From Telmatactis stephensoni (Eukaryota > Cnidaria > Anthozoa > Actiniaria > Isophelliidae): a DNA stretch of 64,000 bases. The DNA lies in assembly GCA_029948255.1 (NCBI GenBank), contig JALIZF010001565.1, positions 248,001-312,000 of the forward strand, written 5' to 3'. Below, in pieces: positions 23,134-35,426 of this stretch. Positions within the stretch are counted from its first letter, which is position 1. Each line of letters begins with the position of its first letter. The notes below the pieces were generated by a model. That model ran no database searches, had not been told where the DNA came from, and worked only from the letters and a program-made list of their open reading frames with translations. A program made the position numbers and the translations under genes.

Positions 23134-25270
23134 CTTGACACGTCAGTGTAGTTATTGGGCAACTCCGCTGGTCAATTATACGACTTTCAAATCTTTTTCC
23201 TTTCCTTTTTTTCTTTTTTCTTTTCTTTCTTTCTTTTCTTTTTATTTTTTTTACTCTCACTAATTCCAAGTTCTCAAGTGAGAAAACTTTAAAATGTGGT
23301 CCGTAATTGTTTTGGTCAGTTCGTTAAATATCTAAATTTGTGTCCTTCAAATGAAATTCAACCACATCTCAGTCGGGATGCCTGGGCCGATTTGGCTATT
23401 TTCCACCCCGATTATCAATATTTATGTCTGGAAGCCGTTTATAGCACGCGAGATCTATTCTTAGGATTTTGAGCAAAAAAACAATTAAAACGAAATTAAA
23501 TATAAATTTGGACTGAATTAAATTAAAAACATAAAAATAAAATGAACGTAAACTAAAATAGCCAAAATGATAGACTGAAATTTGATTTCTACGACACATG
23601 ATGAACGATGAGCAGTGTCTTTACGGCAGATCCAGGGACTGATCTTCCTTTCCCTCCATAGTTTCCTATCTGTGTCGAAAATTCTCATAACTTACGTAAC
23701 TTTATACGACGTCCAAGCTTCTCTTTACAGTCACGACAGCATGCATGGTGCAGTATTTTGCGGTCTCTCGAGTCAGAAAAACACATCATTTTTACCCGTT
23801 TCCATGCCTTAGATAAAAGAAAAACGCCGTTTAAGAGTGGACGGAAGTCCTAACCGTAGAAAAGAGGACGTGTTTTTAAATTTGATCCGGATTAGTATGG
23901 ACCGAGAGACCTGTATGGACGTAGTCTTTTCGGCCAGTCTTGGAGCCAATCCCGGCAGGGGCCTCCACCAGGAACATTCCTGAGACCTTAAATGACACTG
24001 CTATTTTTAAATACGTTCAAACTGCTGAAAATACTTGATTCAGATGGGTACGAAGGTCACAGCGACCACCACAGGAAGCCCAAGAAAGAACAGATGGAAC
24101 TATGGAAACAGCATAGATAGAGTTCCTGAGTTCAGAAAATTTGCAGATTCTGTTCTTTTCTCTACATGCGAATGGTACACTGAAAAAATGGAAACGGTAA
24201 AATCACTGAAAATTAAATTAATTTTTTTAAAATTTAATCTATTTACACTGCATTTTAACATAATGGAAAATGTACATACATATATGAGAAAACTAATCAG
24301 AAATTAAATAAATACAACGAAAAAACTACTCAATACTAAGAAAAATATGCAGTGGGGAAGGACTAGAAGGGAACATATGATCCATTCGAGCTAGTCCACC
24401 CAAAAAACGTACAAACACTTAAACAAAAAACAGCAACAATAGAACGTTAAAATTTTGTCATCTATCCTATCATATTCGTCGTCATATTCATCGACATATC
24501 CTATATTAATATATCTATCTGCTACCAACAAGTCTTCACCCCACACAAGCAATACAGGACACCCCCACCCGCCATTCTTTATAGCAAGGTTTTTAAGTTT
24601 TACCAGTCCTTCCCTCAAGCAATTAATGGCAAGATTTATCACCCTCCTCCCCCAGAGACAAGAAGTCAGCAACAAGAAAACATAAGTCTCTTTACTGTAG
24701 TCTTTTGCTTGTGCAAACAAAGGCAACATATTAGTATTCTTGAGTACACAATAATGACACGACAACTTCACTCATGAGTTTCAAATTCGCTCTAAATGCT
24801 TGATTAATGCTCTTTAAGTAGGTCAAAATTTAAGGTCACATGAAATATTTAGTCACTTGGGGCTTTAAAAACATCTGATAAATCTATATTAACTCATACC
24901 AACACTAATTGAATATTAAACAAACTCCCACGAAAACAATAGAATTTGGAGCTTTAATCTAGTTACAAGGTGCCGAAATTCACATTATAAAGCTCGGACC
25001 GTAAATGAGATTTTGTCGACTTGGGCGTTTAACTTGTTGACCTTGTAAATCTACTGAAGTTTCAGTGTTTTTCTTACAAAAATGCCAGTCAGCGTTGACA
25101 TGTGCCAGCAGAGAACTGACTAGACTCGATGATTACAGGCTTTGTTTATTTGCATGTAATCCCAAGGGACGACCAGCGAACCCATCAAGCCGTAACACAA
25201 CTCACAACGACAAACTTTTCTTTCTTCTTACCGATGCCGTTTGGGCTTAATTTACAAGAACACGTTAAAA
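23134..25270. other. Intergenic region, SEC23IP to ankyrin gene 1
   Basis: This is the divergent interval between SEC23IP (-) and the ankyrin gene (+), so promoters of both should lie here. A TTTTC/TTTC pyrimidine run is at 23195-23255 next to SEC23IP. A minus-strand ORF of about 120 codons at 24391-24771 lacks a good ATG and is not recognised. No other gene is seen. Confidence 0.5.
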
Positions 25271-28200
25271 ATGAGTTCTGGAGAGCTAGAGAGGAAGACA
25301 TCTTTAGACTGTGTGCCTTGGAATGAGTCTGGAAGTCGCGAGAGGTCAATTTCGGACGGCAATTACAATCGAAAGGACTTAGCAATCTTACAGCGCCTTC
25401 ATTACCTCACACAAAGAGTCGAATACTTAGAACATAAGCTTGAAAGCTCGCTCTCTGGCCAAAATGAAGAGTTAAGTCTTGGTTTGAGCGTACAGAACGA
25501 AAATAATGTTCCCAATGTTGATATCAAAGTCTTGTCTGGTCGTCGAGATGGTTCTTTGGAAGAAGAAGAAGATGCCATGATAGGATGGGATGATGCTATC
25601 GTGGAACGTAATACTTCGTTCATTATCATCCCAGTCGGAGATGACAAAGAATTCCAAACTAATGAAGAACAACTGTTAAAACAAACATTTAATGTTTCTT
25701 TTAAGCCGTCTCTTCCAGCGCTAGGTTCTACGGATACGTATCCTCGGTTTATTAACGAAAATGGACGCAAAGAATTGCTGCCGCCTCCAGTTGCCGAGGA
25801 ACCATCACAAACCAGTGCAATATCCATGGAAGTACGACCACCTCGGGTCACTACGTATGTTCAGTCAGTGCAACATGGTTCCTTGGAATCCAAAAATGAT
25901 TCAAAAGAACATTTAAACAGTGTAAACATTCCTGTTGAGAACAGTGCTAGCAGGATGCAACATGTTAAAACTGGAGACCAGGAAATTGAAAACATGACTG
26001 ACAACCTAAAGTTGACAACTTCACCACAGAATGACAGTAATAACAATGATTTAAAGTATGGCTATACTATTAGTGTCACCAGGAGTCCTAACAATTACGA
26101 TGACGGGATAAAATCGTCGCAGTTTAATTGTTTGCCCCCTGCGGATTATAGTAAGGCTGGCAAGAACATTATCCCGAATGAAAAGCAGATTTTAAACGCG
26201 TTTGAAGACCCTCAGAAAACCACGTTGTCAACACCAACGCATCCTAGTTACGTTGTCAAAAGTTCAAATCTCCCAGCACAAGAACCCGTTTGTTATCAAG
26301 ATGTTGAAGTATGTGAAGTTATCGAGTACAAGGACATTGTACAGTATCACCGTGATAACGATACTGCTGATAGAACCATTGACCTTAAAATAGAACGACG
26401 AATTTCTAATGAGAATTGTGTTTACTCGCAAACAAATCATTCCACAGCTATTGATAAGCAATTAAAGAATCCTAATTACTCACGAAATGGGATTAAAGTT
26501 AGCCTAGGTGAGCTGGGAACGAACGGAGAGAGTTCTGAAACTGATGGTGAATCTTCCATAGAGAAAGAACTAGCTAACTTACGGGTCAACAACGATAACA
26601 ACGATGATTCAATAATGGAAAAGCAAATACCAGGCTTAAACTTAAAACCGTGTCAAGATGACTATTGTGCCGAAAATGGTGCCGATGGCCCGTATATCCC
26701 TCCACACAATACAACGCCTAAAAAGAGATTAACACTCAACAATGGGCCTCACAACACAAATCATCTTAAAGAAATGGATTGTTGTGCTATGGAGGACAAT
26801 GTAATTCAAAGAAACCTAAAACACCTAAACACTAAACCAGCTGTAAAGAAAGTACGAGTTCGATCTCTAGAGATTCCCTACACATCGAGCGATGATGATA
26901 TCTATTCAGCATCCAGCGATTTCTCCTCAGCGTCCTACAACCGACAGCCCAGGCCGCCACGCAGAAAATCCAAACACAAAACCGCCAAGGAAAACACATC
27001 GCAAGATATCGAGCTCAAACTCAGAGAACTCATCAACCCCAATAAAATTGGCAACGTGAGGGAAGAAATTCAAGCATCTCATCGTCAACCTCTCCTGCTA
27101 GCTGTTATGTCTTCTACTGAAAGTGGATACGTTGGGTCAAGTACAAATTCTCCTTGTGATGACTGCAAAGATTCATCTTTTACATCTGTGAGTCCGTATG
27201 TAGAACGGTACACTGAAAGTCCTTATTCACGTGTGTCAACTCCTGGGAGCTTCACCGACAACCTACAGACGGAAAGACCAGAGCATCACCACTACTCCAA
27301 TCGTACACCCTACCTCGCTGTAACCAGCCCTTCGAGTTTATCCGATGTTAGTGAGTACGAAAATAATATATCGTCATCAAGTCTCGGAATCGCTCGACTT
27401 AATGATGTTTTGCCTGGTCCAGCACGGTTATCTCTTTCCGATTACTCCCCAACACAACTCCGTCTAAATGAGTTCCTGCTATCGTCTACCGATGAACGCC
27501 CGATTGCTTCGCCGACATCAAGTGTAATCACGAGTGATTTAAGCGATTCGTTTCTGGATTGTCGGGACGAGTGTTGCCAATGTCAAACGGGTATTTCAAC
27601 CGAGGATGATTTCCGTGAAGAATTAAAAGAAATATCTCGTTATGTGATCGAGACTGGCGCTAAGTTAGGGCTGCAAAAGAAACGTGTTTCTCAAAAGATT
27701 TATCATCTGGACGAGGAGCAAGGAGAAATGGATATTTTTGGTGCAAAATTACAAAAAGGTGAACATAGAGCTGTACCTTTGCTTGTAAAAGTCATTTTAC
27801 GTTTGCGTAAACACTTCTTCGGTGGACTTGAAGGACCGAATTCTCTAAAATCCCTCTCCCCAAGACAAAGTCGTAAAACTACACCCAAGGGCAATGAACG
27901 TGAAAGAAAGATTTCCTTCTCTCCCTCAGCGATGTTACTGAGTGCTGTGGAAGAGAGTTCTGCGGCAGAGATTCGCGACGTCATGGAGAAAGAAGGACTT
28001 GATGTTAACGAGTTGCGCCCAAGCGGCAAAACTCTACTCCACAAAGCTGCAGCGTCTGGTAACTTAGAAAGCATTCATACTTTAATTCAATATGGTGCTT
28101 TAGTTAATCTACCTGACGACGATGGATTCGTACCAATACATACAGCTTTAAGACAGTGTCATTATAAGTGTGCTGTGTTCCTGATTGAATGTGGGACTGA

Positions 28201-28297
28201 TATAGGATCATATACGAGAGCTCGTATTCAAGAGTTAGCTGATATTAATAATTTAACTAGGACTTACAAGAAAACTGTGTTGAACACTGCTCTATAA
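25271..28297 (+). CDS. Single-exon 1008-residue protein with C-terminal ankyrin repeats and a PP1-docking-type motif
   Basis: ATG at 25271 (AAAATGAG) is the first in-frame ATG; the frame is open a little upstream without one. The stop is TAA at 28295-28297 and AATAAA lies at 28567-28572. Visible order: a predicted coiled coil near residues 30-60 (LHYLTQRVEYLEHKLESSL), a long low-complexity Ser/Asn/Asp-rich middle, a Ser-rich block (SSDDDIYSASSDFSSASYN), a helical segment (EELKEISRYVIETGAKLGLQ), a basic stretch, RKISF at about 879-883, then two to three ankyrin repeats at about 918-985 (TLLHKAAASGNLESIHTLIQ, VPIHTALRQCHYKCAVFLIE). RKISF fits the RVxF docking consensus of protein phosphatase 1. 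Its position just before RPSGKTLLHKAA-type ankyrins resembles PPP1R27 and MYPT-family subunits, but those lack this long N-terminus. A PP1-targeting role is inferred. A related gene converges at 32818-33896. Confidence 0.85.
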   Translation: MSSGELERKTSLDCVPWNESGSRERSISDGNYNRKDLAILQRLHYLTQRVEYLEHKLESSLSGQNEELSLGLSVQNENNVPNVDIKVLSGRRDGSLEEEEDAMIGWDDAIVERNTSFIIIPVGDDKEFQTNEEQLLKQTFNVSFKPSLPALGSTDTYPRFINENGRKELLPPPVAEEPSQTSAISMEVRPPRVTTYVQSVQHGSLESKNDSKEHLNSVNIPVENSASRMQHVKTGDQEIENMTDNLKLTTSPQNDSNNNDLKYGYTISVTRSPNNYDDGIKSSQFNCLPPADYSKAGKNIIPNEKQILNAFEDPQKTTLSTPTHPSYVVKSSNLPAQEPVCYQDVEVCEVIEYKDIVQYHRDNDTADRTIDLKIERRISNENCVYSQTNHSTAIDKQLKNPNYSRNGIKVSLGELGTNGESSETDGESSIEKELANLRVNNDNNDDSIMEKQIPGLNLKPCQDDYCAENGADGPYIPPHNTTPKKRLTLNNGPHNTNHLKEMDCCAMEDNVIQRNLKHLNTKPAVKKVRVRSLEIPYTSSDDDIYSASSDFSSASYNRQPRPPRRKSKHKTAKENTSQDIELKLRELINPNKIGNVREEIQASHRQPLLLAVMSSTESGYVGSSTNSPCDDCKDSSFTSVSPYVERYTESPYSRVSTPGSFTDNLQTERPEHHHYSNRTPYLAVTSPSSLSDVSEYENNISSSSLGIARLNDVLPGPARLSLSDYSPTQLRLNEFLLSSTDERPIASPTSSVITSDLSDSFLDCRDECCQCQTGISTEDDFREELKEISRYVIETGAKLGLQKKRVSQKIYHLDEEQGEMDIFGAKLQKGEHRAVPLLVKVILRLRKHFFGGLEGPNSLKSLSPRQSRKTTPKGNERERKISFSPSAMLLSAVEESSAAEIRDVMEKEGLDVNELRPSGKTLLHKAAASGNLESIHTLIQYGALVNLPDDDGFVPIHTALRQCHYKCAVFLIECGTDIGSYTRARIQELADINNLTRTYKKTVLNTAL

Positions 28298-29837
28298 ATA
28301 GAACAGCTTTAGCCTCAGGCAACTTTTTATATTTGGGCTTCCTGTGCGAAAATTAGGTCCTCTCCGAGCTCCCACAGGAAACCCAAAAGCAATAAAACTC
28401 GGAGGAGGCAAGAACACCTTAAGCTTTGCGCACGGTTTTATATTACATTGCGCATGTTTATTCAAGACGTATAGACTGTGCCGTGGCTTGCTAGTCTTGC
28501 TTTTAGCAAACCTTTGTTTGAGGGGAGGAGCCAAATTTGCGCACTGGTAATATAAAATCAGTGTTGAATAAAATTTGAGTGCTCGTATATTTGCAGACAT
28601 TAGTAGATGTATATGCCAACCTGTTGTAAAGGCATTTTTGTCCGATATTATCTAATTAATTTAATTAATTTTCTCTTATATCTGCAAAAATATATGCTGT
28701 AGAAAGATAGCTTTGTATGAATATGAATTAATAAATATTTTATGAAATCAGAGTAAATAGAATGTTAGACATGCGAACGGCTGCATCAAGGAACTCACAT
28801 ATTCAGAAGCAGCAAGTGATAACATCTGCGCATATCTCTAACTTCTATTGTCTTGGACAAATGGATAATTTTGAAAGGATAATTTCTAGCTGTTCATACT
28901 TCTGCACTCGAATGTAATACTCCGAAAAACTTTGGGGAGACTATATACGACTCTATTTATGAGAGAGGTAGCCCTAAGACAGGTTAAAACCGTAATTGAG
29001 GCCTCTTCCGTCCAGCGGCTCGCGAATACTCGTCATGTTATCACTTGCGTTATATTCAGAGGGATGGGTTGCCTGTGAAAGTTTTCGCTTTACCAGTTTG
29101 CTCTCTCGCTATGCTACCACAGAGAACCCATCATAGATAAACCGACCAAATGAATCGCATACATTTGAATTATGCCGTTCTGAGGGGAATTGTATAAGAA
29201 CTATAAGCATTTCATTTGGCGTGAACATAACATGAATTGATAAAAGGGTTGCCAAAACTACCAACATTCAGTAATCAGTGTTTTGTTTCGACATGATCCT
29301 CCCTGAACAGAAGATAGACACAACACTCTATATTGATATATTGACCTCAGCATCTAATGTTTCTTAGTTCCCTCCCCTGGGGATTTTTCGCACTTCGTAC
29401 CCAGTCGTCACATATTGTTTTTATTTGCAATGGATTATGGGATGTCTACATTGCGGTGCGCAAAGCGTTGATGCACCGCGAACTCACTAAATCCTTCCCA
29501 TCAACCACAGCGCTAGTATAGAGAAGCGACTGGGTACGAGTGTGAATGTTTTAGGAAAGGTACCTTCCAAGTTGATCATGAGCAGTTAGCATTCTTGATA
29601 CTCAATTGAAAAATTGTTGTTGTCGCTACCCTAGACAGAGATGAAAGTCTGACAAGGTCTGGCTCGATATTGGTGTTGCCATAGCAATGTGTCATAAACG
29701 CTTGCAAACTTTCATCTCTATCTAGTACAAACCTTTCCGTCTATCTGCAAGTACATCGACAGAAACATTTTTCAATTAAAGTAATGACGCCGTCAGTGGC
29801 CCAGTGCTCAAACTTGGAAAGTACGCCTCCCTTGTAA

Positions 29838-30370
29838 TAAACAAACAAACAAACAAACAAATAAAAACGAAAAACACAACAACAAAACCAAACAAAAACC
29901 AAACCAAACTAAACCAAACCACACCACAAAGGTCCACAAACCATGCACACCACTACAACGGCCAAACCAAACTAAACCAAATCAAAGCACACACCGCACC
30001 AAACCAAACCAAACCACACCAAACCACACCACACTACACTACACCACACCAAACCAAACCAAACCACACCACACCACACCACACCAAACCACACCACACC
30101 ACACCATGGCCACACCACATCACACCACACCATGGCCACACCACACCACACCACACCATGGCCACACCACACTACACTACACCAAACCAAACCAAACCAC
30201 ACCACACCAAACCACACCACACCATGGCCACACCACACCACACCATGGCCACACCACACCACACCACACCATGGCCACACCACACCACACCAACCACACC
30301 ACACCACACCACACCACACCACACCACACCACACCACACCACACCACACCACACCACACCACACCACACC
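29838..30370. repeat. ACACC-type microsatellite expanded to over 500 bp
   Basis: It starts as CAAA units, passes through ACCAAACCAAACC, then becomes CACACCACACC with several ACCATGGCCACACC interruptions, ending in a homogeneous CACAC-CACAC run. The long ORFs on both strands rich in His-Thr-Pro or Val-Trp-Cys-Gly are translations of the repeat. Confidence 0.95.
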
Positions 30371-30729
30371 TAAAATCTTTTTTGGTGTGACCGTACCGGG
30401 ATGATTTCGAATACTGATAAAACTAAAAGCCGAAACCATAGAAATCTCATCACAATACTGCTGGCTATTTGAACTTTTTCAAAGGCATATAGTTTTGGGG
30501 GTTAGGGAGCTAAGTGCAATCTCTCGACGGATCACAAAAGTTATTTTGTCCACAGTTTGTCGATCCTGAGTGACCTAAACCTTTGCAAAGGAGCTAAAAC
30601 TATGTTATAGTTCAATTTTATCCTTGGTTCAATTTCTATTTTCCTTTGTTTTTGTATATGGTAATGTATGATAATGAGTATATAAAACAAAGAAAAACAA
30701 AAATTGAACAATTATAAATTCAAACCGTA

Positions 30730-30874
30730 GAGTGCACGCACTTAATCCGTGAAACATAAGTAGTACAAAATAGTGCTAAATTATGGTAATTCCTTAATTT
30801 GTTTCCTATTGTCTAATCAACACTATTTACTACTAATTAGTAGTGTTTGTTTCACGGATTAAGTGCATGCACTC
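30730..30874. mobile_element. MITE with GAG...CTC ends and TA flanks, second subfamily, copy 1
   Basis: A 145-bp element between TA dinucleotides (30728-30729, 30875-30876). The ends are GAGTGCACGCACTTAATCCG and CGGATTAAGTGCATGCACTC. The middle (AATAGTGCTAAATTATG) is shared with the element at 35427. Confidence 0.85.
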
Positions 30875-31187
30875 TAACAGCTACACGACGCATACAATTC
30901 TAAATTAATCAGTAATGAATAAACTTCGACTTATATATACGAAAACCTACACGAGAAAAACTGACCGGCAGTAGTTAAGGACCTGTACAGGCAAGAGCAC
31001 AGTTATCGATAGATAGTTGTTATGCCAGTTGAAAAAAGTAGCTGTTGATAACAAACTGGACTCATTTGAATTTGAGAACAAAGCGATTTTAGTTGTTGAT
31101 ACGTTTTAGTTATCAATCACAAGTAGTCAACTGTTTCCCATAACTGGGAACATAATCTGGGCAGAAAAAAAAGTCAAAAACAAAAAA

Positions 31188-31230
31188 CAAAACAAACAAA
31201 CAAACAAACAAACAAACAAACAAACAAACA
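31188..31230. repeat. CAAA microsatellite
   Basis: About ten CAAA units. Confidence 0.9.
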
Positions 31231-32817
31231 AGAAGTGAAAAGAGAAAAATAATTCAAATTTCAAATAGAAAAATAACGAGATTAATGAATTATAGATGAG
31301 GAAAAGGAAACGGTGAAAATTTGCCCCGACATCTACAAAGAAATTAATGAACGGAATTAGAGCAAAATTAACCGAAAAATTAGCACTGGTCAGAATCTCT
31401 TGCAGAGGAAAGAAATTTATCATGAATATTCAAAACGATCGATTCATATATAGGATGAAATTTTATGCATGTATGTCAAGACTGCGGTTTTCCAATTCAG
31501 ACATAAATGAAAAAATTAAAGCCGTTTGAGAGTCAAAAGGCGGCTTACGACCAGTTATATCCTGGCAACACATCAACGCTAAGAGTTTTCGATATTTATC
31601 TTAATTCTCCGTCAAAGTAGTTCCCGCCAACAGACGGTAAACTTCTTTCAGTTTTACCGTTCTGTTTGAAAGATGTCTTGTATCGGGTACCAGAGGGCCG
31701 AAAGCAAGCGAAAGGGCTTCCCAATCCCTCTCGGGCCTCTGGTATCGGTAGTATTAGCATAAGCAGCAGCTCGTTGACTTATTAATTAAGAAAACAATGT
31801 CGTTCTCATTTGTCTATTTTTAACTCACAAGTGACCGATTTCAAAGATTTCCGCTGTCGATGAATAATATAAATTTCGGAAGCCTTATGCACATTTTGTC
31901 AGTTTTATAGCATCGTGTGTGACCTGGATTTGAAAGACTCAAGTGTTTTTATCGTTCACTCAACTGCTCATTACATCGCATCCTGGTTCCTTTCTTCTTT
32001 ATCAGCATTGTTGTACTCTATCGTCTAGATCGCTAAGTGAATTGCCATTCAAAATTTTTCCCAGAAAGATAACTTCTACGTGGTTTCAATTGGTCCAAGT
32101 CTCGTCCAAAAACATTCTAAAACAAACAGTAATCATTTATTGTATTGTCAGCTGCTTAGTTCACACTAATTCTTAGTTTTTGCATTTACGTTTTTCCTGT
32201 CAAATTGTAAACTGAGTAACTTCTGTAATCTAATAAAATTGTCGGCAGCTTGTTATCCAAAAAGAATTACATATACGACAAAAAAATTTGCACAAAAAAT
32301 TGATAACGTGTGACTCCGTAAGAGAGACGTGAAAACAGCTGGCTCTTGAAAAACTAGGAATTTTTTGGATTCTCTGAGGTGTTTAACACCTACATACAAA
32401 GTCTGACTGTCTAGCAATTTTGTAGAAGCCTTTTTTCTTTGCTAAAACAAATAAACATGCACAATTCTGTGTAGAAATGTTGTACAAACAAGTATTAAAT
32501 TTAAGCCGTGGGAGCATGAAGAAAATATTATTATGCAGAAAGCGAGCCGATCCTAAAACAAATTACTAATATAAAATTTTGTAGAGATTGGCTCGCGAGT
32601 TTATGTAAGGATTAGCCACCTTGCAATGAAGCAATTCAATACATAATCTTGTTTGATTTTCTATATTAAAAATGACAAAAAGGAAATTAGACAAAAGATG
32701 GAGCAGTACGAAAGAGAACTCGATATCACAACAGTACATTTTTATTCATTAAACTCCACCGCGACGCCCACACGTCTTTTTCAAGTTAACTTCTCATATC
32801 TTATTCAAAATAAACAA

Positions 32818-33896
32818 TCATGCTTCAAGATCATTGCTGTATTTTTTCGCTGCTTTTTTTATCTTTTCAAATTCTCGTAATTTTTGCTTGGTAAACTGAC
32901 CAATATCTGCCCCAGCCTCGATTAAAAGGACAGCGACTTCAAAGTGATGGTTAGACAAAGCATTGTACAGAGAAGAATGACCATGGGGGTCGAGATAATT
33001 AACATTCGCACCATACCGCAGTAAAACTTGAACACAATCAATATACCCATACATTGAGGCAAGATGTAGAGGAGAAAGCTGTCTCGCGTTAAAACAAATA
33101 TTGATGTCAACATTTGAATGCCTGAGAACAAATTCAAGATCATCTTTACTGTTCTCTTGGACGCACGAGAGTAATAGTTCCTCAGGGGGAAACGAAACTT
33201 GATTTGTGTCTTTACTTAATAAAGAATACTTAAGTCGCTCGTCTGTAGTAGTGGTAGACCCACTAGGATTTACCAGCAGCAAGTCGAAGGCTTGATATAT
33301 AGTTGTAGAATCTATCAGGATTGGTTATCCATCTTTGAACCGCGCGTGGATTTTGCACGGATGGAAGGAATGCTGCATTTGTGTCGAAGGGGTGACATTT
33401 TGTCAACATCTCGTAGTTGCCATTTAGAAGGAGAGCTCTTACATTCACGGGTATCCACAGTTGATGTACTTTCATCCACTACTCTTGATTCTGAACGTTT
33501 TACTTTCCAAACTTCCTCACCCTCTCGAGTTTCTACAACACTCGTTTTCTTGGTTGGTAGAAAATTTGGAGGGGGTGGGAAATCCGTACGACAAAAGTCC
33601 ATTGATCTCCGATAAAATTCCCGAGGGCTATCACTTGGAGTTAGCTCCATAGTTTTACCGCCCGCTCGGCGATGGTACATTGAGAATGGTGACAGCTCGC
33701 AAACTTCTTCTGGATCATCCATTCTTTCTGTAAGAACTATTTTCTTGGTTTTACTAGATTGACGGATATCAGCTGAAGCTACATTGAAAAATACGTGATC
33801 CACTTTTGGTTGATTGTTTTCAGCGAACAATGCTCCAATATCTGTTGTTCCGATCAAAGGTTCTATCTTAGAGCTTCGTGTTTTAAACAGAGGCAT
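32818..33896 (-). pseudogene. Ankyrin gene 2: diverged relative of the 25271 gene, broken by a frameshift (or sequence error)
   Basis: The 5' part reads from ATG at 33894-33896 through about 190 residues (MPLFKTRSSKIEPLIGTTDI; EEVCELSPFSMYHRRAGG) to a TGA near 33315. The 3' part is open in another frame from just upstream of that point to TGA at 32818 and encodes NQVSFPPEELLLSCVQENSK and two to three ankyrin repeats (LSPLHLASMYGYIDCVQVLL, HSSLYNALSNHHFEVAVLLI). A one-base change near 33325 would join them; no intron of normal size fits. The end (LLIEAGADIGQFTKQKLREF) parallels FLIECGTDIGSYTRARIQEL in the 25271 gene, and VSFPPE sits where RKISFSPS does, so the genes look like old paralogues. 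The coding quality on both sides suggests either a recent break or an error in the sequence rather than long decay. Gene function is not known. Confidence 0.65.
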
Positions 33897-35426
33897 ATTT
33901 GCTCTCCAAAGGATATCATAGATAGACTGTCAGTTCTTCCCTTGATTATTAGAAAATGTTGGTTATATATTCACTCGACATTAGCAAGATCTACCAAGAA
34001 CCTTATAATTGGCATTACCTTTGCAGAGCTGAGCTATGCCAACACGTTCGTTTGCATCAAAAGATGTCCTCCAACAACTGTCTACTTCTATCCTTTTAGT
34101 AAATAGCAAAGAATATGACTTTAGAAAGATGCACTTAGTTTGTCAAAGGTTTCTGCCATGTGTGGATCGGAGAAAATAGCCAATGTCAGGTCGTCTTGTC
34201 AACTTGAAATGGTATCAAGCGTCAAACAAGGAATATTTGAACACCATGAAGCCTTCCGCTGAGCTTGGAAAACAAACATTTAATCGTATACTGTTGTGCG
34301 GCTTTCTTTTTCCTACCGTCACTAGCTACAGACAAGTCGGTTGGCGGAGATTTAATGAGAAAGAACAAGAATTAAAAAAATGAGAATTGGCTCTTGGATG
34401 CAACACCTGGCTTTGGCAGCATTCGACAGTTTGTATGATAAACAACGTTGGATTTTAAGACTGATTCACTGAGCAAACTGCTTGGTCGTATCACCTGCAC
34501 AAACTGATGACAAAAATATACGACTTTGTGACAATAAATTACCATCTAAATCGATTGCTCTTACCATTCATAATTTGAGGAACATCAAAAGCGCGTCAGT
34601 TCCCCAATTAAAAACAAACCGAAGAATTTCACTGTTTGCTTATGGACGATCTCACTCCAAATTGAGCAATCAGTTCAAGTTGGTAAGCGACTACGATGAT
34701 TCACACGCAAAACACAAAATGATAATAATTTCGGAAGGTCGGTGAGTCTAGAAAAGCTCTCGTTTCCATGACAACGTTAAATTTGATATCGCCACCTTGA
34801 AATGGCATAGTTACTGATTAAAGCAACATCAAAAATGGCTAACTAATGATAAACAGACGAGAAATATAAGAAATGCGATGGGTCATTTGTCAGGTCTATT
34901 TGTAATACGACCAATGATAACAATGTGTTATTACCTAAAGCTAGCGGATAAGATACTTCTAAGGACCTGCTAGCCAAGAATAACATTCACTTGTTTTTCA
35001 GAAGGACCCAGAAGTGTTCTCTAGCTTTATTTTATTAGAAATAATCCCGAAATTATCTAGTGTCTCATGCAATTTCGCCGGCAAATAAAGCTTTTTTTCT
35101 GTCGTTACAGTGAGAAATATCGAGGATTTAATTTCCGGGAAGATCAGATAAAAGCTAAATGACAATAAAATAAATTGTTTGCATCAATTTAAAATATGAT
35201 AAAATCACGAAAAAGAGATAAAATCACGTTAGTAGTTTACAATTTAAGGGTAATTTACTCCCTTCGCTTTCTTCACGCCATTTGTCGGCACGGCTTAATG
35301 AATGTTATGTCAACACTCGATCACGATTCAAAGCTACTATACTGTACTGTTACAGGACAACTTGCCCGTGTGGACCCCCGCTAAAATAGTCAAATTTTCA
35401 TTACAAGTAAAGCCAAATTTTCATTA

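Larger units (their letters stand above)
28298..32817. other. Intergenic region between the two convergent ankyrin genes
   Basis: 3' regions of both genes: AATAAA for the first at 28567 and for the second at 32741-32746 (minus strand). An inverted pair GGGCTTCCTGTG/CACAGGAAACCC is near 28336-28388. The ACACC satellite-like tract is at 29838-30370, a TA-flanked MITE at 30730-30874 and a CAAA run at 31188-31230. No exon is seen. Confidence 0.6.

Noticed and set aside
24391..24771. Minus-strand ORF of about 120 codons upstream of the ankyrin gene
   Set aside because: No in-frame ATG at its start, no recognised domain, and no flanking splice sites that join it to a gene. Kept only as a mention in the intergenic entry.
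29804..30439. Long His-Thr-Pro and Val-Trp-Cys-Gly ORFs on both strands
   Set aside because: Translations of the ACACC microsatellite.
34482..34745. Forward ORF of 87 codons between ankyrin gene 2 and DHX34
   Set aside because: Short, no ATG in a good context, no recognised motif; consistent with chance in AT-rich DNA.
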